Shown here: positions 50,501 through 61,916 of the stretch, piece after piece
Layout of the letters: each line of letters begins with the position of its first letter
Numbering within the stretch: the first letter of the stretch is position 1
NCBI GenBank assembly: GCA_037447605.1
Contig: CM074804.1
Span: 1,690,170-1,754,169, forward strand
DNA length: 64,000 nucleotides
Source: Zygnema circumcarinatum
Taxonomy: Eukaryota > Streptophyta > Zygnematophyceae > Zygnematales > Zygnemataceae
Direction of reading: 5' to 3'
Translations under genes and position numbers: made by a program
Notes under the pieces: model-generated
Database searches by the model: none
Seen by the model: the letters and a program-made list of their open reading frames with translations, nothing else
What the model was told of the DNA's origin: nothing

Positions 50501-53500
50501 ACATGAAACAGAGCAAAAAATTTCAGCGAATCACATAAACTATGTTTTAGAGGGATGGAGAGAGAGAGAGAGGGAGAGAGAGAGAGAGAGAGAGAGAACC
50601 TGTGATGTCAGGTTTTGCAGATTTTCCTGCTTTCGAGGCTGCCCCATGTCCCGACTCACACCCAGTTTTGAGCTCCGCGGGATGAACCCAGAAACTGGCT
50701 CATTTGGAGTGTCCCGAATTTCACGCTCCGATGCACTCCGAAAAACTGAAAATCCGTTCTTTCCAGAATCAGAATCAAAGCTTCCGTAAGAGTTTATGCC
50801 CCTTTTTGGAGAATTTTCTGAACCCTGATTAGAACCCTGAGCTCCACTGTGCTCTTTTCCTTTCGCAAGTCCCAAATTCGCCGCCGGTCGAATTGTCGAG
50901 TTGAAGTGTTGGGGTTTTGGAGGAAGCTCGGTCTTGCTGCTTGCTGGTACAGGTGGCGCTTTCTGATTGGCGGAGCCACTTTCTAGATCAAAATCAACTG
51001 TTTTCTCACGCTGTATATTGAGTGGATCTCCGTTGATATCCACACCATTTAAGTCTCTCAGTGGATCTGCATCCAAGTGGAACCCATTCGTTGTCGATCT
51101 GTCCACAATGCTTGGAAGATCACCTTCGGTGGATCTAAGCTCTATAGTGGACCCCGCTTCTGCGGTGGATTCTTCCTTGTTGATCTCTTTTCCGCGGTTT
51201 GCTGAGCAATTTGCAGAGGGTCGACTGACAGTGAAAGCAGCACGGAAGGGAGCGAGTTCATCGGCCCAAATACCTTCATCTTCGGTGGAATCCAAAGGGG
51301 GGCTGGAAAGGCTTTCTAAAACATATTGGTGGAATAAAGCGTCTTGAATTCGATCAAAATAGGCCGCTCTGTGGAAGCTGTTTGCGATGTATTTTACTCC
51401 GGAGACTTCAAGCACGCGTATTGCCAAAGCCGCAAAGAAGCACCAAAGGAGCTGCGCAGAGCAGCAAGGAATAAGTCATGTTTGTGCTGCTCGAGTGTTT
51501 GAACTCAGAAATGTGCTCTCCCTGTCTTTGGAAAGGTTGGACTAAGGGTCTTAAAACCATGAGTATGATTTGGGGCCCACATGATAATATGGACTAGCCA
51601 TGTTCATGATTTGGATGATGATGATGATGATGATGTTCCTGATGTTGATGATAATGATAGTGATGATAATGATGGTGATGATGATGATGATAATGATGAT
51701 CATGATGGTGATGATGTGGACCCATCCACATGCAAGAGTGATGGCATGGCATGGCATGGCATGGCATGGCATGGCTGACCCTGGAGATGACTTCGACCCT
51801 CGCGTCGGAGTAGCTGTGGAAGAGTCCGTTCCAGACGGCGATCACGAGCGCGAGCCAGACAAGGTTCCGTACGGCGTGCCGGAGGCCGTACACGAAGTAC
51901 AGCACCCGCTGCCGGAGGAGGTACTGCTTCTCTATTACCCGGATCAGGATCTGCCCCCCCCCCCCTCCCGTGCATGCATGCATGCCAAGACATAACAAAT
52001 AAAAAACGAGATTTCTAAGGACGATTCTAACAAGTTCTATTTTCCCTTGCACCCTTCTCTGATTTGTACGGATATCGATCGTTTTGCAACTGTTGAATCA
52101 AAATCCGCAGTGTTTGCAGCGCTCACCATCATGCACCATCCCGACATGAGCCGCCCGGACACGATGACCAAGAGCAGCAGCAGCCATCGCCACAGCGCCA
52201 CTCCAATCAGCTGCAGGGAATCGCCACGTATAAAGGCCGAAAAAAAATAAGACGAAGTGGAAAAAAAACACATAAAACTAGTAGAACATTTTTTTTGGGG
52301 TGGGCGTGGTGGGGGACGGAGTTCGGACAAAAGGAAACAACCTTCCCTGTGTCCCTCCCCCCTCTCCCTCTTTCTCTCTACGTACAACAACCCTCAATTT
52401 CCTCTCCCCCCCTTTCCTCCCCTCCCCCCCCCCCCTTACCTTCGTATTTCGCAGCGAGCCAAAGATGGCGGTTGTGACGAGCGCGGCTCCAAGCAGCAGG
52501 AGCGCGCCCCCCTGAGCGATGTTCCAGAAGGAGCTTTGGGCCTCGCCCAGCGTCAGCGCGGGGATGGACTCGAAGTCCAAATCGTCGCTTTTCTCCTCGG
52601 CGGCCTCCTCGACCTCGTCAACTGAAACAACGGAAAGGGTTTATCCGCACAACCCACGGGGGGGGGGGTTTCGACCGCCCTTGAAGAGTTAGCTAGTCCG
52701 TCAGTTAGTTAGTTAGCTTTTGGGTAGAGTAAGTGAATTGGAAGAAGAGAATGTACTGCGAGGAATGGCTCATTCTCTTTTCACGATTTTGAGGCACCAA
52801 ATGGCGCTCTATTTGTATGAGATTTTTGTACTCGCTGCTGATTCCCGTCATTGCATTGATCAACATTGCTTGCTTCTGTATGTAAATGTGAATATTCAAT
52901 TACAGTACAGGGAAAAATGAAATGCAGTGCAAGGACAAGGTCATGCTAATCAATAAAAATGTGCTTTTCGAAAAGCAACTATTGGGCACGTCTTTCAGAC
53001 AAAACAAAGCAACCGCCACCGAAAAAGAAAATTTCTATAATCGAAAAACAGAAAAAAAAGAGAGCAAATCGGAAGTTTCGAAGCACCTCTCGGCAGCGGT
53101 TCGCCCCTCCCCAAAATTCCTGACTTTGGTATAATTCCCGAAATCTTATGCATTGCAATGCTGGCCCGCCGCGCCATGCTCGCTCGCGCCTCCGTTCTAT
53201 GCGGCTCCTCCCCTCCGTTTTTCAACGCAAAATTATTCCGTTGACTTCCGAGTCTCCATGTGCCCTCTGCTCCGTCCCCGTACGCTGGAACGTAATGTGC
53301 CGCCAACGGCGCGGACATGGAAACAGAGCCCTTACCGCCCCTCTTTCTATGCATCAGTTCCGTTCCAGACTCCGTCACAGCCTTAGGATAAAATCTACCA
53401 TCGAACTCCTCATCAAGATTTCTGCCATTTTTCCCCTCAGAAAATTCAGAATTATGCTCGCCAAAATCAGTGCCATTCAATGGCTGCCTTAGCTGCCATT

Positions 53501-53984
53501 TTAAAGACGGAGTAGCCCTAAAATTTCGATATGAATTAGTACTAAGCACAACCTCCCGAGGGTCTTCCAGTCGATTTTTCGACGGCGTTCGCACCAACAC
53601 CTTGCTGTTGCGCCGTCTCAGTCCTGAGCTTCCCTCCAACCCTAACCCTAATTTCAGCCCTGATTCCGAGTCTAACCCTAATTCTGCCTCAAACCCACAT
53701 TCTGAAGCAAAGGGGTCGCAGTTCGGGGCCGGGCTCGCGCCGCATGCGGAGTCGAAGGAGACGTATTTTTCCGTCTCTGGAAGGCTTCCGATCTCATCGC
53801 CTCCCTGATGTGGGCTTCTGCCGCCATGGCCTGCTGCAGGCTGCGCCCGGCTGCCGCCCGCTGCGGGTCTCTCGCCATTTTGCGTCGAAGTGAGCTCTTG
53901 GCAGACCAGTTCTGGCGAAGATTTGAAGGTCTTTTGGGGCTTCCGAGAGAGTGGCGGCCCAGAATTTTGAGCAGATTCTGGCAT
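47531..53984 (-). CDS. MSL: MscS-like mechanosensitive channel (plant MSL, plasma-membrane type)
   Basis: Stretch-gated anion-preferring channel of the MscS family. Twelve exons (53984-53087, 52621-52440, 52210-52126, 51950-51780, 51451-50598, 50481-50344, 50004-49762, 49457-49242, 49060-49029, 48610-48466, 48138-48013, 47692-47531) give 1,083 residues, longer than the roughly 700-900 usual in plants. Residues 1-299 are a soluble, Ser/Arg-rich N-terminus. Helices: GALLLLGAALVTTAIFGSL, WRWLLLLLVIVSGR, LVWLALVIAVW, CFFAALAIRVLEV, then after a linker of about 285 residues and a soluble, EF-hand-like segment, VMLVLLFVVSLLIIGVN and the pore helix region FGNQAKITFEALIFLFIMHP. The diagnostic PFDVGDRIMVDG follows, then the beta domain (KVYWPNDQL) and C-terminal cage. 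The tail ends in a Pro-rich stretch. No transit peptide is evident, so plasma membrane or ER is likelier than plastid. Confidence 0.92.
47925..48003 (+). repeat. (GGGAGA)n array in an MSL intron
   Basis: GAGGGC then GGGAGA hexamers immediately downstream, in gene sense, of the exon 11 donor region. On the coding strand it is CCCTCT. Confidence 0.85.
49480..49496 (+). repeat. Short interstitial telomere-type repeat
   Basis: GGGTTTAGGGTTTAGGG, two units of the plant TTTAGGG type, in the MSL intron upstream of exon 8. Confidence 0.85.
51600..51779. repeat. (GAT)n-type and (ATGGC)n arrays in an MSL intron
   Basis: A degenerate ATG/GAT trinucleotide stretch at 51610-51715, followed by a clean ATGGC pentanucleotide array at 51741-51775 that abuts the exon 4 donor (exon ends at 51780). 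Confidence 0.9.
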
Positions 53985-55068
53985 ATTGGGAATTTTGTTT
54001 GAAGAAAATGTGCAGCTCCCCTTCCCTGCCCCGCCTCCCTCCCCTGTGCTCCCTTCCCCTCCCTCCCTCCCTCCCTCGCCTTTGTGGCCGCCACGGGAGC
54101 CGTTCCATGCTCCTCCGGTTCCGTGAAAAGATCGCTTTTGTCACTTTAGTGGAGAAACTGGCGATGGACAATTTGTCACGTAGACGTGCGTACACGTGGC
54201 ACGCTGCCATTGGACGGTGCTCGATTGGAGCTCGCGTGGGAGAAAGGAGTGAAAAATACAGATTAGCCAAAGGATTTGTGTTCGGGGAGCACTTTTTGCA
54301 CAAGATCGTGCGGTAAAAATGCTGTCACGAGACATTCCCTCTAATCGACGGTTTTAAAATCATGCACGTGGCAGTTGAAATTTGAAGAAAGGGCGACAAA
54401 GGGAGGTCGCCACGTGGAGGCGCGCAGTTTGGGCAGCCGATTTTGTCGTATTAGGTTTCGTCAAGATCCTCGTCGGGCATTGGTCGGCGGAGTCAGATTC
54501 GAAGCTCTGTAGCGACGCCACGTGGCTGGCTCAAATCGGAGCTTCCTAGAAATGTCAAGCGCTGTCGTTTCTGATGAATGGCGCGCCTCTAGTCACGGCC
54601 AGTCATAACGCGCCACGTCACTAGTTTGATCTTGCTACCCACAAATTCTAGGTCAGCGGTTGACAAACGCGGACTGGGTTATTTTTAGAACCGCCACCGT
54701 TTTCCACTGCAAGCCATTTTTCCACGAGGGCGCCACGTCAGCATCCAGTACTGCCACGGCATAGCAACCGAGCTTGACTTGGCGGTGCGCAGCGTGGCCG
54801 TTTTCGTCACGTGGCGCACTCCTGAAGGCGGAGATGTCCGCAAATCTCGGCGAGCCGATTTGCAGTGTGAATGGATACAGTATCCCGTGAATCCTGTCCG
54901 TACTTGTTTGTCGTGCGCTTACTTCCGTACGGCCAGCCAATATGCTACGATATAAACGATACGGTACATGTCTTCTTGGCGATATATGCGATATTGTGAG
55001 GTGTGCGCGTATGCCGAATTCGACCAATCCGGAGTCGCTGATCAGCCGGTTCCCAATGGAGGACGGGC
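53985..55068. promoter_or_regulatory. MSL upstream half of the MSL/IPK1 spacer
   Basis: Dense in CACGTG-type boxes: near 54192, 54366, 54409-54418 (CGCCACGTGG), 54518, 54612, 54731 and 54809. It also carries GTAC cores near 54926 and 54963 and the TATAAACGATACG element at 54951-54963. Confidence 0.55.
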
Positions 55069-55076
55069 GGATTATA

Positions 55077-55850
55077 GGATAACTATATACCGCCCCCCTT
55101 TTTTGGTTATCCCGCCCCTGTTTTTTTGAAATCCCAGACTCCCAATTTGGCTATTCTGCCCCCCCTCCCATTTTGGCTATCTCCCCCCATTTTGGATATT
55201 TCGGGAAGAGATTCTGCTCATTCTCTCTCGCTCCTTTGCTCTCTCCTCTGCTCTCTCTCTCTCTATACTCTCTCTCCTCGGCTCTCACTCCTCTACTCTC
55301 TATCTCTCCTCTTCTCTCTCCTTTGCTCTCTCTCTCTCTCCTTTACTCTCTCCTCTGCTCTCTCTCTCTCCTCTATACTCTCTCTCCTCGGCTCTCACTC
55401 CTCTACTCTCTATCTCTCCTCTTCTCTCTCCTTTGCTCTCTCTCTCTCTCCTTTACTCTCTCCTCTGCTCTCTCTCTCTCCTCTATACTCTCTCTCCTCG
55501 GCTCTCACTCCTCTACTCTCTATCTCTCCTCTTCTCTCTCCTTTGCTCTCTCTCTCTCTCCTTTACTCTCTCCTCTGCTCTCTCTCTCTCCTCTGCTCTC
55601 TCCTCTAGTCTCTCCCTCTACTCATTCTCTCTCTCTCTCTCTACCTCTCTTCTCTGCTCTGCTCTCTCTTTGCGAATGTCTTTACGGACGTTGCGCTGCT
55701 GTGTGAGAAGGAGAAAACAAGGGGGGAATGTCCAAAGTAGGGGGCGGGATATCCCAAAATGGGAGGGGGCGGAATAGCCAAAATGGGAGAGTGGGATGTC
55801 AAAAAAACTGGGGCGGGATAACCAAAAAGGGGGGCGGCATATAGTTCTCC
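55077..55850. mobile_element. Foldback/MITE-like element with CT minisatellite core
   Basis: 774 bp with terminal inverted repeats of about 125 bp. The left end begins GGATAACTATATACCGCC and the right end, read inverted, begins GGAGAACTATATGCCGCC; the match continues with a few mismatches through several GGTTATCCCGCC and CATTTTGGCTAT blocks. Flanking GGATTATA is duplicated at 55069-55076 and 55851-55858, an 8-bp target duplication as for hAT-type insertion. The middle (about 55220-55670) is pyrimidine-rich with a 110-bp unit present about three times. No transposase ORF is present, so it is non-autonomous. Confidence 0.85.
55220..55610. repeat. 110-bp CT-rich minisatellite inside the foldback element
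   Basis: A CTCCTCGGCTCTCACTCC landmark ends at 110-bp spacing (near 55290, 55400 and 55510), with near-identical sequence between copies. Confidence 0.85.
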
Positions 55851-55858
55851 GGATTATA

Positions 55859-56359
55859 TCCTCGTTTTCCCATGAGGATATCGGCCGAGACCGGCGATAT
55901 ATCCCTCACGTCCACCGATATGCCATCAAGCGGAGGGGGCGCTGGTAGGGCGTTCCATGCACCTGTTTTTGAAACAGTTCAAAAGAACGTTGAAGCGTGC
56001 AAATGTGACACGCTTTTCAGGAGCAGCAGGGAACACCGCGCGAGCCCCTCCCGGCCTCCGTCTGCTGACGTGGCCACTCTAACGGCTGCCAGAGCGCCAC
56101 GTGGCCCTCGCCACTTGTCTTTTCCCCGGACGGACTGTACCCGTGAAAGCGTACGGACGGCGCTCGTGCCTGCCCGCGCCCCCTCCCCCGGAAGGAACGA
56201 AGGAGCTTTCTGTTGCAGGTTTGCTGTGCAAGCAGTCATGGCTGCCCCTGAACCGGCTTCTCGTTTGTGATCTTCCTCAGCCGGTTTGTTTTTGGTCAAT
56301 TCCCGCCATTCGCAGTCACTTCTGCAATCACTTCGCAGTTGGCGAGGCGAGGCGAGAGG
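55859..56359. promoter_or_regulatory. IPK1 upstream half of the MSL/IPK1 spacer
   Basis: Contains CGCCACGTGGCC near 56095 and GTAC-core motifs at about 56126 and 56150. The last 150 bp before the IPK1 start are pyrimidine-rich and likely the 5' leader. Confidence 0.5.
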
Positions 56360-59300
56360 ATGGAGGACGAAGAGATGCCGTTGGAGGAGGCGGCGCACTT
56401 CGAGTACCGCGGGGAGGGCGCCGCGAACATGGTCTTCTCGTACCGCGGGAGCAACCCGCGCCTTGTGAGCCCCTGTAACCCTCGCCTGATGCTGTCCCCC
56501 TTCTCGTCCCCTCCGCCTCCCGCTTTCACACTCCCTCTCCCCTCTCCCCCTCGTAACTTTTTCAATCTCTTCCCCCTTCCCACTCCCGCTCTCTGACTAT
56601 CCCTCCCTACCCTTCTTCCGCCTCCACTCTCTCACTCTCCCGTCCTCCTCTCCATCCCACTTTATCACTCTCCCTCCCCCCACCCTCCCATTCCCTCAAT
56701 CCCTCTCGCCTCACCCACTCTCCTCCCTTCCTCTCCTACTCGAACTCTCCCCGTCCCCCGCCCGGTCCCGCTCCCTCTTCCTTCTCCGTCTTCCTCTCCC
56801 CTCCCCCCTCCCCTCCTTCTCCCCTTCCCCTCTCCATTCTTTCCTAATCCTCATTCGGATCATGTCCACACCTTCTCCCATTTTCTTTTTTTAATCCCTC
56901 CAGATTGGAAAAGTCCTGCGCATTCGAAAAGTGTCCGCTTCAGCTCCAAAGCCGAAGGTTGAACCTTCCCCTCCTCTATCAACCACAGATTCCACCGAAG
57001 AAAGGCAGCAAGATTACCCGTTGCTCCCGACCTCTGAGTCGGTGGATCGCAGCCCCTCCGGTGAATCTCCGGAAGAGCCCATACTTAGTCCGGAGGAGCA
57101 GGAGGTTTGGAAGGACTGGCCGGAGGTTGCTAGGGCCACAAGCAATGCGGATTTAGTGCATGAATTTACCAAAAGGGTTATGAAGCCTTTACTCGGGGAC
57201 GAGTTCGTTGATCCCGGGGTAAGTTGGCGGTTGATATCCTTCTGCTTATAATTTTTTTAGGATACTCGGCTTTGAAGGTTTGAATAGTTTGAAGAGATTG
57301 AAAAGATTGAAGGGTTTGTTGTGGGAACTCTAAGATAAGCACAATTCTAGTGGTTGTGGGGTTCGGCATTTCAGAGGTTTGACGATTTTTAGGAGCCTAA
57401 AATTGATTTTTTTCTTTTTGTCAACGTAGTTCCTCTAATCACGACCTGCGCAGTCCACTTATAGTCAGATAAGACGAACTACGACAGTGAATCATCATCA
57501 TCATTCCTTCTCCTAACCCCGGGCGACGTTTGGATCATCTCCCTCCTCAAACGAACCATCCAATGCCTACATGCTCTCTGTGCCGTTCCTCAGTTCCGAA
57601 CTGAACGGTGCGCGCATGGAACCTGCCTGGCTGCCTGCAGGCGGTGGTGCCCTTACCGCGGCCCTTCCTGGCGGCGGCGGGGCGGGGGGCGCACAGCGCG
57701 AGGGCGGCGTGGCGGGCGGCGGAGGGCGGCCTGCAGGGGGAGGGGGAGGGAGGGGGAGGAGGGGCGCGCGCCGCGCTTGTTGCGGACCATGCGCTGCTCG
57801 CGCACCCGTCAGGCAGGGAACCCTAATTCTGACTGTCCAGAGAGAGGGAGAGGTGAGAGAAAGGAGAGAGAGAAGAGATGGGGGGGGAGAAAAAGAGAGG
57901 AGCGCGAGAGGGAGAGAGCTAGAGAAGAGAGAGGGAGAGAAAGAGAGAGAGAGGAAGAGAGAGAACGAGAGAGGAGGAGAGAGAGAAAGATAGAGAGAGG
58001 GAGAGGTGAGAGAAAGGAGAGAGAAGAGAGGGGGGGAGAAAAAGGGAGGAGAGCGAGAGAGAGAGCTAGAGAAGAGAGAGAGAGAGGAAGAGAGAGAACG
58101 AGAGAGGAGAGAGAGAAAGATAGAGAGAGGGAGAGGTGAGAGAAAGAAGAGAGAGGAGAGAGGGGGAGAAAAAGGGAGGAGCGCGAGGGAGAGAGCTAGA
58201 GAAGAGAGAGAGAGGGTGAGTGAGTGGGAGAGAGAGGTTTGGGTAAAGGAAGGGATTTCCGCCATACTCCCCTCATTTGTCCCACCCCCTCTCTCTCTCC
58301 TCTCCCGTTCTCCCCTCTCCCACTTGCCTCCTAGCTAGCTTAAGGTTTGGGCTATGAAGGGATCTTCCCCCCTCCCCCACCCCTTCTTTAGGTTGCAGGT
58401 TGGAGTAGGGAGGGGGGGAAAAGGGGACAGGAAAGCGAGGAAGGGAGGGGCAGAGAGAGAGAGAGCGAGAGAGAGAGAAAGAGAGGGGAGAGGAGAGAGG
58501 GAGGACAGAGAAGGGAGGGGGAAGGGCAGATATCCCTTCATTTACCCCAGACCTAAGGCTATCTTTAGTGCTCAGTTTCGTTTACGAAGCCTTCCAGTCT
58601 GAACCTCATTTTGGTTCTAATTTCAACTCTGACCCTCATCCTTTCTACTGTGTCTCATTTTTTTCCTATGTGTCCTACAGGGGATACAACCACACCACAT
58701 CCGACAATATGTGTGGAAATCAAGGTGCGCAATTTACGCCTTATTTGCTGAAGGGGGGGAAAAAGAGGGAGGGAAGGATTTGTGGGTTTTCCTGAGATTT
58801 GCAATATGAGGCTCTCAGAGGTGGGGCTTGCACAAATTTGTTCGAATTTTTTGTTAAAATATGTCCGAAATGGGCTCCGTTTGGGGGGCAGCCAAAGTGC
58901 GGATTTTTGCCTTCCTCCGTCGCGATCAGTGAGAGGAACGAAGTGAAGCGACACGTGTCACGCTTTGAGCTGCACCAACACCTCAAGCTGTCTCTGGGAG
59001 AGGTGCGCTTGTCGTTTATGTTTTTTTTTTCCCTTGAATAAATCTCAGCTTCAATTGCTAAGTTCAAGCTTTCTTGTGATATTTTTTTTCAATGTATTTT
59101 TTTTATTATTTGCTATGTCTCATATGTTTCGGGTTCCTCCATGAGATCTTGAAAAGCGAATTTGGTTTTTTTTTTGTTTTTTGTCTATGAAGGTGGATAT
59201 CCTCAGCAAGTATAACCCTCTGGATTTTTTTTCCGGGCAGCCCGACCGCGTCTTATCTGCGGTTTCTCTGCTCTTTGAGACCCCCCAAAACAATTTAAGA

Positions 59301-60422
59301 GTTTTTAAAGATGGCAAAGAAATCTTTGGAGTACACCACGAACGCACTGGAGAAGAAGATAAAGAGAAAACAAATAACAAATTAGTCCCCCAAAAATTAA
59401 CCGGCGACGAAAAATCGAAAATTCTGCAGCAAGCGCTGACCGAAAATGACAGAGAAAGCAAAATCCGGTTAAGCGGATTGGAGGTGGAGCTCGAAAACTT
59501 TTTTAATTGCCCGGGTGGGCAGCCCGAAAAACCCGGGCAGCGAGTGAAACTTTTGCACAGCCTTGTGACGGAGGCTCTCCTTCAAACGCAAGTTTTGGAG
59601 CGCCTTTTGGCGGCCCACAAATTGGATTCGGAAGATATTGAGGGCACTATTTCCGTGTATGAGAAATTTTTAAAGTTTTGGGGCGAGAGAGAGAGTATGA
59701 CAGAGGGAGAGAGAGAGCAGTTTGAGGAGCATCGGAAGGAGGTGCAGAAATTTTTAGTCGCCGCGACGGCTAAGGACTGTGGGTTGATGGTCACCTTTCG
59801 GTTAAAGGAAGGAGAGGGAGGAGGAGGAGGAGGAGGAGGGGCAAAATTTCGAACGATAAAATGTGCTGAAACGGGCGAAGAGTTCGAGTTTAAGGTGAGA
59901 ATCTGTGGGCCTTTTGAGACTTGAAAAACTCCCTTCGAAGGCTAAAATGATGTCAAACATTTGAAGGAGGTCAATGAGTTGTCAAGGCCTTCATTGATGG
60001 AAGGTTTCCGAAGTGCTATTATCTCTCTGACCCCTTCTCCTCTGCGCCGCCCCCTCCTCCCCCCCCGACTCTGTCTCTCGCCCTCCCTCCCTCCCCCGTT
60101 TTTCTCCCTCCCACTCCCTCTCTCCCTCCCCTCTCCTCCCTCCCTGCCTCCCTCCCTCTCCCTCCCTGCCTCCCTCCCTCTCCCTCCCCCTCTCTCCCGC
60201 TGTCCCTCTCTCTCTACCTTTCCCCCCCCTCTCTCCCACTGCCCCCTCTCCCTCTCCCTCCCCCTCCCCCTCCCTCTCTCCCTCTCTCCCTCTCGTTCGG
60301 GACAGGTTTCATTTGTGGACCTCGACATGAAGGCGTTCCAGAAGATTCCGAAGTACTTCAAACTGGACCAAAAGATTGTGGAGTACTACAACCGGCACGA
60401 GAACTCGAAACGAGTATCGTAG
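56360..60422 (+). CDS. IPK1: Inositol-pentakisphosphate 2-kinase
   Basis: Makes phytate (InsP6) by phosphorylating InsP5 at position 2. Seven exons (56360-56464, 56904-57218, 57641-57812, 58681-58724, 58892-59002, 59193-59894, 60306-60422) give 521 residues, about 70 more than Arabidopsis IPK1. Motifs seen: the N-lobe YRGEGAANMVFSYRG and IGKVLRIRK; MKPLLGDEFVDPG; VVPLPRPFLAA; HALLAHP; VEIKPKCGFLPSS; VSRFELHQHLKL; YNPLDFFSG; TPQNNLRVF; and VSFVDLDMKAF near the end, which should hold the metal-binding Asp. Extra length comes from a Ser/Pro/Glu insert in exon 2 and Gly/Glu-rich inserts coded by GGA repeats in exons 3 and 6. The phases only close if intron 3 uses a GC donor at 57813. The big third and fifth introns are mostly purine or T-rich. 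Confidence 0.93.
56465..56860 (+). repeat. Polypyrimidine tract filling IPK1 intron 1
   Basis: About 390 bp of C/T-rich sequence on the sense strand between exons 1 and 2. Confidence 0.8.
57838..58260 (+). repeat. Purine minisatellite in IPK1 intron 3
   Basis: A GA-rich unit recurs with a GAGAGGTGAGAGAAAG landmark near 57848, 58001 and 58131 (spacings of 153 and 130 bp). Another purine tract follows at 58400-58530. Confidence 0.8.
60010..60300 (+). repeat. Polypyrimidine tract in IPK1 intron 6
   Basis: About 290 bp nearly pure C/T leading directly into the exon 7 acceptor. Confidence 0.85.
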
Positions 60423-60928
60423 CGCACCGCCGAAAGGCTGAGCGGGGCCCTCCGAGAGGTACCGATTCTCAATAGCGTGTTCCATATCTGACGGTGCCAC
60501 GAGGCCCTCCCTCCCTTCCTCCCTCCCTCGTCTCTTTCTCTCTGTACAGGACGGACTGCAGGGAAAATGCAATTCCTTTTCTGCAAAATATTGTTTTTTT
60601 TTTTTTGGCGTCCAATCGATTTCTTTTTTCCTTTACACTGGGTTCTGGAATTTCTAAAAACCCAAAAGAAAAGGCCTTGAAGAACTTTGAAAACCCTAAA
60701 AACCCTCCCTGTGCGGGGCCCTGAGTCTGAACCCTGAACCCTAAACCAAGCAACCCTAAAAACCCGCCGAGCCCAAACTGCAACCTTAAATCGGAAATGT
60801 CCGCGGGGAGGCGGCACGCAGCAGGCGTTCCATGAACTAGTTCCGTAGATCTCGGAAAGTACGAGGGTATTTTTTTTTTATTTTTATTTTTTTTTTGGGT
60901 AAAGAATGGTAAAAAGGAAAAAAAATGA

Positions 60929-61188
60929 GAAAGCGTTCTGTCGTTTTGCGGGCAACGTCATCAAGAGCTTTTTGTAGTCCGCGTAATTTCCTCGCAGCTT
61001 CCCGACCGTCCAAACGATTCGCGCTGAAACAAGAGCCAATGGGATCCCACCGTCCGCCGAAAGCGTTCTGTCGTTTTGCGGGCAACGTCATCAAGAGCTT
61101 TTTGTAGTCCGCGTAATTTCCTCGCAGCTTCCCGACCGTCCAAACGATTCGCGCTGAAACAAGAGCCAATGGGATCCCACCGTCCGCC
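60929..61188. repeat. Perfect 130-bp tandem duplication
   Basis: 60929-61058 and 61059-61188 are identical by eye. The unit runs from GAAAGCGTTCTGTCG to CCCACCGTCCGCC and is neither a simple repeat nor coding. Confidence 0.95.
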
Positions 61189-61916
61189 TCACCTAAACTG
61201 CGGAATGGAACCCCAACATCTGTTTTTATCCACAAGCCGACCAATTGGGCTGTGCCACGTCCCCTCATATTTACTGCAAACTGAGCGCATGGAACCGTCT
61301 CTGCGATCGCTCGTCAACGCGACGCCTCCTGCCGACCTGTTTAGCGTGACATGTCGTGACGCGACACCAACTGTCGTGAACACGTGGCACGTTCGTACAT
61401 TTTTGTACGGTATACTGACAGGAGTTATCCGACGTGCCAAGATCTTGATCTTGTCGGAATTCAGACGACCCAGATCAGAAATTAGTATGGCTGTCGGGAG
61501 AATCCTTCAAACGCAAATCGGAAGTTTTTCGGTCAGATTTGTAGCTACAAACTTGCAAAAACCTGAACAAAAGATTTTTCCTACGAAGTGCGAAAGTTTT
61601 TTAAAACGGATATTCATCATTTTATCCCGAGTACCGTACTTGTTGTACGAATATAATGCCCATTTTGTTCTAATCTGCCCTAACCCGCACGCGCAGCCAC
61701 CCGAGAAGGTTAGCGATTGGCCTGTGGGAATCAGCGGAGGGGAAAACAAATGACATTTCTGGCGCCGGGCAGTGAAACCAAACGCTTACAATTATGGCCC
61801 TGACGAAGCAAAACGGGCGGAGGGAGGGAGATGGTTTTGGAGCGCGCGGGCCATGGCGGCCGCAGGGAGAGGGAGCAATGGCGGATGGAGGGAGGACCCT
61901 AGCGGCTGAAGGCATC

